In this document: positions 34,034-41,203 of the stretch, in pieces | Layout of the letters: each line of letters starts with the position of its first letter | How positions within the stretch are numbered: position 1 is the first letter of the stretch | Source of the DNA: CBDDHT01 sp965228615 | Lineage (GTDB): Bacteria; Pseudomonadota; Alphaproteobacteria; Rhizobiales; Methyloligellaceae | DNA length: 64,000 nucleotides | Assembly (NCBI GenBank): GCA_965228615.1 | Contig: CBDDHT010000004.1 | Span: 3,410,001 to 3,474,000, forward strand | Direction of reading: 5' to 3' | Program-made: the position numbers and the translations under genes | The notes under the pieces: model-generated | Seen by the model: the letters and a program-made list of their open reading frames with translations, nothing else | What the model was told of the DNA's origin: nothing | The model's database searches: none

Positions 34034-36621
34034 GTGTCGATGCCGTCGAGCAGACAATTCCCGTCCAGACGGGGACGCGCGTCCCCCTGTTTCTCCGTCT
34101 TGCCGTTCGCGAGCTTCGAAATGGATTTAGCGGCTTTGGCGTTTTCATTGCCTGTATTGCTCTGGGCGTTGCTGCCATTGCCGGTATAGGGTCGCTCGCG
34201 GGCGGATTGCAGAGTTCCCTCCTCGCACAGGGGCAGGCAATCCTCGGCGGCGATCTCTCCGTTGCTTTGGTGCACCGGAGAGCCGCGCCCGAGCAGCAAG
34301 CTTTCCTCAGGCGCCAAGGCGTCATCAGCGAGGTTGCGTCACTGCGCACGATGGCGAGGCCCACTGCTGGTCAGTCGGTCGCCCTCGTACAATTGAAGGC
34401 CGTCGATAGCGTCTATCCGCTTTTTGGCAGCCTGGCGCTGACATCGGCAGAGGGCGAGCCAGTCGATCCCACGACGCTTCATGAGCCCGGCACAGCCTAT
34501 GTGGAGGAGCTGCTTCTCTCGCGGCTCGGTGTCGCAGTTGGTGGCAGCATCCGGATTGGCGAGGGCGATGTTCGCATAGCCGGTCTGATCAAGGCGATCC
34601 CCGATCAGCTGTCAGGCCGGCCGGCCTTCGGGCCGCGGGTGCTGATGTCGGTGAAAACACTGGAGGCGACAGGCTTGGTTCAGCCTGGAAGCCTGATCCG
34701 CTGGCGGTACCGGTTGCGCCTGGGCGCGACGGCCGGCGACGAAGCCGCTGCCCTAAAGAAGATAGCGGAAGACATTGAGACGGCCTTTCCGGATGCCGGA
34801 TTCTCGATCCGCACGCGCACCGACCCCAATCCGAACCTGCGACGCGGCATTGAGCGGTTCGCGCAGTTCCTGACCCTGATCGGCGTGACGACGCTGCTGA
34901 TCGGCGGGCTCGGCGTTGCAAATGCCATTGCCACATATCTGGTCAAGAAACGGGAGGTGATTGCTGCCTTCAAGTGCCTTGGCGCAAGCGCACGATTGAT
35001 CTTGCTGACTTATCTGACGCAAATTCTCCTTCTGGCATCGGTCGGAATTGCTGCTGGACTGGTCGTCGGTGCTGCGTTGCCGGTCCTTGCGGTGTGGGGC
35101 TATGGCGATGCGCTGCCTCTGGAAATCGTTCTCACGCCAAATCCCGGCGCGCTGGGGCTGGCTGCGCTCTACGGAGCCCTGACGGCGTTGCTGTTCGCGC
35201 TCTGGCCTCTCGGTCAGGCACGCGATGTCAGCCCGACGGTCCTCATTCGTCAGAATGCGGCTGGCGAAGCGGCGCGACCGCGGTTGCCCTATATTCTCGC
35301 CTCGATCGGAGCGGCATTAGGTCTTGTCGGTGTTGCCGTTCTGTCGGCTGAGATGATGCTGCTGGCGTTTTATGTCTGTCTCGGGTTGACGGCGATTCTG
35401 CTTGTCTATCTTGGCCTCGGCTGGCTGATCCAGCGGATGGCACGACGCATGCCAAGGCCGAAGCGCACCGAATTCGCATTGGCCAGAGCCAGCCTTGCCA
35501 GCCCGGGCGGGTTGGCGCGTCATGTCACGCTTTCGCTCGGAACCAGTCTGGCGCTCCTGGCCACCGTCGCCCTGGTCGACCATTCGCTGACCACGGAATT
35601 CGAGACCGGCCTGCCGGAAGAGTCGCCCGACTATTTCATTCTCGATATCGGCAAGGACCAGATCGGACCGCTGGAAAAGCTGGTTCACGAACGTGCGGCG
35701 GGCGCGCGGTTCGAGCAGGCGCCGATGCTGCGTGGCCGGATCGTCGCGCTCAAAGGCATAGAGGCCGAAAGGGTCAAGGCATCCCAGGATGCCGCCTGGG
35801 TGCTCAACGGTGATCGCGGCCTCACATTCGCCGACGAGCTTCCCGTCAGCTCCAAACTTGTCCAGGGCGAATGGTGGTCCAAGGACTATCAGGGACCCCC
35901 TTTGGTCTCCTTCGCGTCGGACATCGCCTTTGGTCTGGATCTCTCGGTCGGTGATATGGTTGTCGTCAATGTGCTGGGACGGAACATCGAAGCCAAAATT
36001 GCTAATCTGAGAGCGGTCGATTGGGAATCCCTCAGCATCAACTTCGTGATGGTGTTCTCGCCGAATGCCCTGGCGGGCGCCCCCTATCGATTGCTTGCGA
36101 CGGTCGTGCTGCCGGATGAGACCCGGGCTGATATTGAGGGCCAGCTCGTTCAGAAGGTGAGCGAGGCGTTTCCAAACGTCACCGCGATCCGGGTGCGCGA
36201 CGCAATCAATGCCTTTAAGGCGATTGCCGATCAGATCCTCACAGGGATCAGGGCAGCAGGCGGATTGACCCTGCTGGTCGGCGCCATTGTGCTGGCGGGC
36301 GCTATGGCGACATCCCATCGGCGGCGAATCGGCGATGCGCAGATTTTCAAGACCCTGGGCGCAACGCGCCGGCGGATCGTGACGGCTCATCTCATCGAGT
36401 ATGCGCTGCTGGGCCTGATTACCGGGGCCGCGGCTCTCGGCCTTGCAACCGCAGCCACCTATCTGGTCCTCACCTTTGCCATGGACGCCACATTCAGCTT
36501 CTCGCTCCGCGCCGTTCTGGAGGCGATCGGTCTTGCCATGTTCCTGGTCATGGGTCTGGGTGCATTCGGGACGTGGCGTGTGCTGAGCACCGCATCTGCG
36601 CGGGGTTTGCGATCGCAGTAG
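34030..36621 (+). CDS. ABC transporter permease, FtsX/YbbP type
   Basis: An 863-residue inner-membrane permease with two FtsX modules. Helices lie near residues 30-50, about 280-420 (three to four spans plus GALTALLFALWPLGQARDVSP), a middle group 425-500, and a C-terminal group 735-860. Large periplasmic domains lie between them. This matches YbbP, partner of YbbA. The divergent esterase gene suggests a shared envelope function. Confidence 0.9.
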   Translation: MSVDAVEQTIPVQTGTRVPLFLRLAVRELRNGFSGFGVFIACIALGVAAIAGIGSLAGGLQSSLLAQGQAILGGDLSVALVHRRAAPEQQAFLRRQGVISEVASLRTMARPTAGQSVALVQLKAVDSVYPLFGSLALTSAEGEPVDPTTLHEPGTAYVEELLLSRLGVAVGGSIRIGEGDVRIAGLIKAIPDQLSGRPAFGPRVLMSVKTLEATGLVQPGSLIRWRYRLRLGATAGDEAAALKKIAEDIETAFPDAGFSIRTRTDPNPNLRRGIERFAQFLTLIGVTTLLIGGLGVANAIATYLVKKREVIAAFKCLGASARLILLTYLTQILLLASVGIAAGLVVGAALPVLAVWGYGDALPLEIVLTPNPGALGLAALYGALTALLFALWPLGQARDVSPTVLIRQNAAGEAARPRLPYILASIGAALGLVGVAVLSAEMMLLAFYVCLGLTAILLVYLGLGWLIQRMARRMPRPKRTEFALARASLASPGGLARHVTLSLGTSLALLATVALVDHSLTTEFETGLPEESPDYFILDIGKDQIGPLEKLVHERAAGARFEQAPMLRGRIVALKGIEAERVKASQDAAWVLNGDRGLTFADELPVSSKLVQGEWWSKDYQGPPLVSFASDIAFGLDLSVGDMVVVNVLGRNIEAKIANLRAVDWESLSINFVMVFSPNALAGAPYRLLATVVLPDETRADIEGQLVQKVSEAFPNVTAIRVRDAINAFKAIADQILTGIRAAGGLTLLVGAIVLAGAMATSHRRRIGDAQIFKTLGATRRRIVTAHLIEYALLGLITGAAALGLATAATYLVLTFAMDATFSFSLRAVLEAIGLAMFLVMGLGAFGTWRVLSTASARGLRSQ

Positions 36622-36799
36622 CAATTTGTTGCAAGAATTTTAGTGCTTGGGAGCGCAAAACTGCGTCAACGGGCCGCGGATTGAGGCTGACTAGTTTGAT
36701 TACCGAACAAATACTCAGCTTGAATTTAACTGGTTTAACACCCATATTTCATACAAATCGTCAGGATTTTGGTCTTTTGCAACGAGAGAGGAATGCGCA

Positions 36800-37543
36800 A
36801 TGGCGGAATATGACCGTGGCGCGTATGCGCGCAGTCAGACGGTAGGGCACGCAGATGCGCAAGCCGTAGACGAGGGTCTGCGGGCTTATATGCTTCGCGT
36901 GTACAACTATATGGCCTTGGGAATTGCGGGCACGGCGCTCGTCACCCTGGCCTTGATGAATTCACCGCAGCTGATGGTGTCGATCGCAACCGGACCGATG
37001 GTCTGGGTGCTGTTTGCCGGCATTCTCGGGCTCGGATTCTTCGCGCCACGTTTGATCATGACCGGCAGTGCGGTCCTGGCCCATGGTGCGTACTGGCTCT
37101 ACGCAGCGCTCTGGGGCGTGTTGATCACGCCCATGGTCTACTCGTTTTTCCAGGTCGGCGCCGGTAACCTCGTTTTCCGCGCCCTGGCCATTACGGCGAC
37201 CACATTCGCGGCGACGAGCTTCTATGGCTACATTACGAAGAAGGACATGTCGGCCTTCGGCACCTTCTTCACGATGGCGACGATCGGTTTGCTGATCGCA
37301 ATTGTGGTCAACGCGATCTTCTTCCAGTCGACCATGATGAGCCTGGTGACGTCCTGCCTGGTCGTTCTGCTATTCTCGGCGATCACCGCCTGGGAAACGC
37401 AGGAAATCAAGCAGAGCTACTATGCCGGTGACGATGCCGGCACCACGGGCCGCAAGGCGATTTTCGGAGCCTTCATGCTTTACGGTAGCTTCATCACCCT
37501 GTTCATCCACATCTTGAACATTATGGGTATCATGCGCGAATAG
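36800..37543 (+). CDS. Bax inhibitor-1/YccA family membrane protein
   Basis: A 247-residue protein with a polar N-terminus (1-35) and seven transmembrane helices, including the family landmarks MLRVYNYMALGIAGT and GAFMLYGSFITLFIHIL near the end. Bacterial members are calcium-leak channels or FtsH-interacting proteins. A GAGAGG ribosome site precedes the ATG. A terminator follows at 37571. Confidence 0.92.
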   Translation: MAEYDRGAYARSQTVGHADAQAVDEGLRAYMLRVYNYMALGIAGTALVTLALMNSPQLMVSIATGPMVWVLFAGILGLGFFAPRLIMTGSAVLAHGAYWLYAALWGVLITPMVYSFFQVGAGNLVFRALAITATTFAATSFYGYITKKDMSAFGTFFTMATIGLLIAIVVNAIFFQSTMMSLVTSCLVVLLFSAITAWETQEIKQSYYAGDDAGTTGRKAIFGAFMLYGSFITLFIHILNIMGIMRE

Positions 37544-37570
37544 CCGCTGCGCGATAGTCTTCGTCACGCA

Positions 37571-37604
37571 ATGGGCCTCGGTGGAAACATCGGGGCCCAT
37601 TTTC
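37571..37604 (+). terminator. Rho-independent terminator
   Basis: ATGGGCC (37571-37577) pairs with GGCCCAT (37594-37600), followed by TTTC and a further T-rich stretch. It is 28 bases after the Bax-inhibitor gene stop. Confidence 0.7.
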
Positions 37605-37618
37605 ATTTTGACTTGAAA

Positions 37619-37708
37619 GTCCTGAAGCCGGCCCTCTCCCCCGGCCCAACCACCACGAGGGTACCTTTATTGGGTGGTTGGGCCGGGGGAGAGGGCCGGC
37701 TTCAGGAC
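37619..37708. repeat. 36-bp perfect inverted repeat
   Basis: Bases 37619-37654 and 37673-37708 are exact reverse complements (outer end GTCCTGAAGCCGGCCCTCTC) around an 18-base loop. It lies between convergent genes. The arms are far longer than a terminator needs and are perfectly conserved, suggesting a recently mobile palindromic element or REP-like unit. Confidence 0.85.
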
Positions 37709-37722
37709 TCCAAGGCTTTACG

Positions 37723-38112
37723 CTAAGCCTGCACCAGCTCCAGCCGGCGTTCCAGAACGCGAAGCACATTGCGCAGATCATGGCCGCGCTTCAGGATGAG
37801 GCCGGTCTGTGCAATGACGGAATAGGCACCCTGGCGACGGGCCAGTTTCGGATCTTTCTCGATGCGGTAGAGGGGGACTTCGCTGGAGCGGCGGAACACG
37901 GAGAAGATTGCCTTCTCCTTGTGCATATCGATGGCGTAGTCGCGCCACTCGCCGGCGGCAACTTTGCGTCCATACACTTTCAATATCTGGCCAAGTTCAT
38001 GCCTGTCGAAGGCGATCGGGCTGGCTTTTTTCTTTCCCGTTGCCCGCGTGCCGTCGTATTGACCAACCGCGCCGCGGGCGGGGTGAAATGCTATGGGTTC
38101 GCTATCGCTCAT
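37723..38112 (-). CDS. DUF2794 family protein
   Basis: A 129-residue alphaproteobacterial protein of unknown function. The conserved core runs FDRHELGQILKVYGRKVAAG, EWRDYAIDMHKEKAIFSVFRR, then PLYRIEKDPKLARRQGAYSV. The start at 38112 follows an AAGGAGG site; the open frame continues to 38346 through the promoter of the neighbouring RNA and is not used. Confidence 0.85.
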   Translation of the reverse strand: MSDSEPIAFHPARGAVGQYDGTRATGKKKASPIAFDRHELGQILKVYGRKVAAGEWRDYAIDMHKEKAIFSVFRRSSEVPLYRIEKDPKLARRQGAYSVIAQTGLILKRGHDLRNVLRVLERRLELVQA

Positions 38113-38241
38113 TGCGCCTCCTTCTAGGTTGCGAAAGAGTATGATGACGGCTGGATGGCAGGAATTCAAGCAATCCTCGAATAGCTGCAACACGAAGCGT
38201 AACAAATTGTAATGTGAATCACAGGAATGCCGTGATTCAGC

Positions 38242-38270
38242 CCTGACGATGCCCAAAACCGTGCTATTAT
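38242..38270 (+). promoter_or_regulatory. Sigma-70-type promoter for the RNA at 38277
   Basis: CTGACG at 38243-38248 and TATTAT at 38265-38270 are spaced by 16 bases, giving a start near 38277. A nearby inverted pair, GTGAATCACAG and CGTGATTCAG just upstream, could be an operator. Confidence 0.5.
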
Positions 38271-38276
38271 AGCAAC

Positions 38277-38434
38277 GTTGCCTCTCGGCCCGGTCCTGGA
38301 ACAAGGCTTCGGAAATCTCAGCCCCCCAGCCCCCCCGGGGTCTCAATCTTCGGACCGGGCCACTTAGATGGAAGTGTCCGTTCTATCCCAAGTACGAACA
38401 CTGGGCGGGCCGGTTGATCCGGTCCGCCCTTTTC
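38277..38434 (+). ncRNA. Candidate structured small RNA upstream of htpG
   Basis: About 157 bases with no reading frame but strong folding. A perfect 10-bp stem (38287-38296 with 38352-38361, GGCCCGGTCC) encloses a C-rich loop. A bulged stem (38373-38383 with 38396-38402) follows, then a terminator (38403-38433). It has its own promoter-like boxes. I checked it by eye against 6S, SRP, tmRNA and RNase P features and it matches none. It could instead be a leader regulating htpG, but the terminator ends it 70 bases before that gene. Confidence 0.6.
38403..38433 (+). terminator. Strong rho-independent terminator of the small RNA
   Basis: An 11-bp stem (38403-38413 with 38419-38429, one G-U pair) and loop TTGAT are followed by TTTT at 38430-38433. 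Confidence 0.8.
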
Positions 38435-38504
38435 ACTTGAAATTCCCGAAATTTGATTGCATTCACGCGGCAGTTTCACACGTTCAGAACGTAGTGGAGG
38501 GCTT

Positions 38505-40427
38505 ATGAGCGAAGATACGAAAACGGAAACAGACGAGCAGCCTGCGGACAATGCGGCTGGCGATGGCGAATTCTCTTTTCAGGCGGAGGTCGCACGGCTT
38601 CTGCACCTGATGGTGCACTCAGTTTACTCCGAGCGCGAGATCTTCCTGCGCGAGCTGATTTCGAATGCCGCCGATGCCTGTGATCGGCTCCGCCATCAAG
38701 CGATCACCGAGCCCGGTCTGACCAAGGACGATCCCGATCTCAAGATCACCATCCATGCGGACAAGGACGCCAAGGCGCTGTCCATCGCCGACAATGGTCT
38801 GGGTATGGACCGGGATGAACTGATCGGCAATCTGGGCACCATCGCGCGGTCCGGCACCAAGGCTTTCATCGATCGCCTCGGGCAAGGCGAGGACGGCGTC
38901 AATCTCATCGGCCAGTTCGGCGTCGGGTTCTATTCGGCCTTCATGGCGGCCGACCGGGTCGAGGTGCTCTCCCGCAAGGCCGGAACGGACGAGGCGCATA
39001 TCTGGTCGTCGAACGGCGAGGGACGCTTTTCGGTCGAGCCGGCCGAAGGCGAGATGGCGGAGAAGCTTGCCCGCGGAACCGTCGTGACCCTGCATCTGAA
39101 GGACGATGCGCTCGACTATCTGGAAGAAGCAGAGATCAGCCGCATCGTGCGTGCCTATTCCGATCACATCTCCTTCCCGATCGTCTTTGCCAGCGGCGAG
39201 GAACCGCAGCAGCTCAACCAGGCAAGTGCGCTCTGGTCGCGGCCGAAATCGGACATCTCGGAAGAACAGTACAAGGAATTCTATCACCACGTCGCGACCG
39301 CCTTCGACGAGCCGGCGATCACGCTACACTACCGGGCCGAGGGCCGGCACGAATACACAGTCCTTCTCTTTGTACCGTCGACGAAGCCTTTCGATCTGTA
39401 CGACCCGGAACGTAGCGGTCGCGTCAAGCTCTATGTGCGGCGTGTCTTCATTACGGACGACGCGGAGATGCTGCCCGCCTATCTGCGCTTCGTGCGCGGC
39501 GTCATCGATTCAGAAGACGTGCCGCTGAACATCAGCCGCGAGATGCTGCAGAACAATCCGATCGTCGGTTCCATCCGCAAGGGAGTGACGGGACGTATTC
39601 TCTCCGAACTCGCAAAACTCGCGAAAGATGACGAGAAATACACCCCGCTTTGGGAGGCCTTCGGCGGCGTCATCAAGGAAGGCCTCTATGAGGACCCGGA
39701 ACGGCGCGATGCGATCTTCGAGATTTGCCGGTTCCGGTCGACCGAAGCCGAAGGGTGGCGCTCGCTGAAGGATGTGGTTGCCGACCTGAAGGAAAACCAG
39801 ACCGCTATCTACTATATGGCCGGGGAAAGTCTGGAACAGCTCAAGGCGAGCCCGCAGCTGGAAGGCTATAAGGCGCGCGGTGTCGAGGTGCTCCTGCTGA
39901 CCGATCCGGTCGACAATTTCTGGGTGGCGACGGCTCTGGGCTTCGACGGCAAACCGTTCCAATCGGTGACCCAGGGCGATGCGGATCTCAGCAGCATCCC
40001 GCTCCCCGAAGAAGCCAGCAATGCGGCCGACGAGGCAGCATCGCCCGCCATGGCGGCCCTGACCGGCCGGCTCAAGACCTTGCTTGCAGACCATGTCGGC
40101 GAAGTCCGCCTGTCGAAGCGCCTGGTCGAAAGCCCGGCTTGCCTCGTGGCACCCCAGGGCGGTCCCGACCGTGGTCTCGATAAGATCATGGAGCGTCAGC
40201 AAGGCGTTTCGGGCCAGAAGCCGGATCTGGAGATCAACGCCGCGCATGCCCTCGTCAAAGGCCTGGAAGAACGATCGCGCGCCAGCGACAACGAGGACTT
40301 CGAGGATCTGGCGTGGATCCTGCTGGATCAGGCGCGGCTGCTCGAAGGCAACGCGCCGGCAGACCCTGCGAAGTTTGCGCAGAGGCTCAACCGGCTGGTT
40401 CTGGCTGGATTGGAGACGGAAGCGTAG
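38505..40427 (+). CDS. htpG: Molecular chaperone HtpG (Hsp90)
   Basis: A 640-residue cytosolic Hsp90. The N-terminal ATPase has ELISNAADACDRLR (near residue 45), DNGLGMDRDEL, GTIARSGTKAF and GQFGVGFYSAFM. The middle domain carries the catalytic Arg region NISREMLQNNP near 345, and the C-terminal dimerisation domain completes the usual length. The ATG at 38505 follows GTGGAGGG. No CIRCE element is visible; a sigma-32-type promoter cannot be identified with confidence. Confidence 0.96.
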   Translation: MSEDTKTETDEQPADNAAGDGEFSFQAEVARLLHLMVHSVYSEREIFLRELISNAADACDRLRHQAITEPGLTKDDPDLKITIHADKDAKALSIADNGLGMDRDELIGNLGTIARSGTKAFIDRLGQGEDGVNLIGQFGVGFYSAFMAADRVEVLSRKAGTDEAHIWSSNGEGRFSVEPAEGEMAEKLARGTVVTLHLKDDALDYLEEAEISRIVRAYSDHISFPIVFASGEEPQQLNQASALWSRPKSDISEEQYKEFYHHVATAFDEPAITLHYRAEGRHEYTVLLFVPSTKPFDLYDPERSGRVKLYVRRVFITDDAEMLPAYLRFVRGVIDSEDVPLNISREMLQNNPIVGSIRKGVTGRILSELAKLAKDDEKYTPLWEAFGGVIKEGLYEDPERRDAIFEICRFRSTEAEGWRSLKDVVADLKENQTAIYYMAGESLEQLKASPQLEGYKARGVEVLLLTDPVDNFWVATALGFDGKPFQSVTQGDADLSSIPLPEEASNAADEAASPAMAALTGRLKTLLADHVGEVRLSKRLVESPACLVAPQGGPDRGLDKIMERQQGVSGQKPDLEINAAHALVKGLEERSRASDNEDFEDLAWILLDQARLLEGNAPADPAKFAQRLNRLVLAGLETEA

Positions 40428-40455
40428 GTCGGTGCGAATTGCCGCAAACCCTCAA

Positions 40456-40585
40456 TCGTCATTGCCGGACTTGATCCGGCAATCCATGCGATCATTCGCT
40501 GGCCAACGTCTGCAGTAAGGTAATCAGCTGCAGTTGATGGCCGCGAGTCTGCACAGATAGCCGGATCAAGTCCGGCTATGACGAT
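40456..40585. repeat. Pair of inverted palindromic repeats
   Basis: Copies at 40456-40480 and 40560-40585 are inverted and differ at one position (TCGTCATTGCCGGACTTGAT...). Each is itself a small hairpin (GCCGGA-CTTG-ATCCGGC). They sit between the convergent htpG and pyrE genes. Organisation matches the repeat at 19594. Confidence 0.75.
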
Positions 40586-40612
40586 GTTGAGTGCGAAGTA
40601 GTGGTAGTACGC

Positions 40613-41203
40613 TCAGACGAACTCGTCCGCCCGGAACAAAGCCACAAACGGATGGCCTTCTTTCGCCATTGTGTCCACGGCGCCCTCGAGCCGATCGACA
40701 ATCGTGAGGACCGCGACAACCGTAGCGCCTTGCTCTTCCGCAGCCGCAACGGCTTTCAAAGCCGAGTTGCCTGTCGTCGTCACGTCTTCGACGATGACCA
40801 CGCGGCGACCGGTCAGATCCTCATCCGGAGCGAGTCCCTCGATCAACGCCCGCGTGCCATGCCCCTTGGCCGTCTTGCGCACGAAGAAGGCGGCAACCGG
40901 TTTGTCGCGTCGGTCGCTGGCCGCGCTTGCCGCACAGACGATCGGCACGGCGCCCATCTCCAGCCCGCCCACATAGTCGGGTGCGAACGGCTCGGCCGCA
41001 TCCAGCATCAATTCGGCAATGAGAGCCGCCCCTTTGGGGTGCAGCATGGTCGCCTTCATGTCGAAATAGAAACTGCTCGAACGCCCCGAGGCGAGTTGAA
41101 TGTCCTCACCGCGTTTGAAGGAGCGGGCGATGATGATGTCGCGCAGGGCGGCACGACGCGGGTCCGTCGGATTGCTATCCTGGCTTTTCTGAAGTGCGCT
41201 CAA
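40613..41203 (-). CDS. pyrE: Orotate phosphoribosyltransferase
   Basis: A 196-residue enzyme converting orotate and PRPP to orotidine monophosphate. The PRPP loop VVIVEDVTTTGNSAL lies near residue 130. I place the start at the TTG at 41203: GGGAGG stands 7 bases upstream and the codon overlaps the polA stop as TTGA, implying coupling. An in-frame TTG at 41218 is the alternative; no ATG occurs near the start. Confidence 0.88.
   Translation of the reverse strand: MSALQKSQDSNPTDPRRAALRDIIIARSFKRGEDIQLASGRSSSFYFDMKATMLHPKGAALIAELMLDAAEPFAPDYVGGLEMGAVPIVCAASAASDRRDKPVAAFFVRKTAKGHGTRALIEGLAPDEDLTGRRVVIVEDVTTTGNSALKAVAAAEEQGATVVAVLTIVDRLEGAVDTMAKEGHPFVALFRADEFV

Noticed and set aside
35317..36624. 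A 435-residue frame antisense to the ABC permease
   Set aside because: Shadow of the permease in another frame; rich in His, Arg and Gln with no domain.
38277..38434. 6S, SRP (4.5S), tmRNA or RNase P RNA
   Set aside because: The 5' and 3' ends do not pair as in 6S, the SRP GGAAGG-type tetraloop region is absent, no tag peptide is encoded, and the length is wrong for RNase P.
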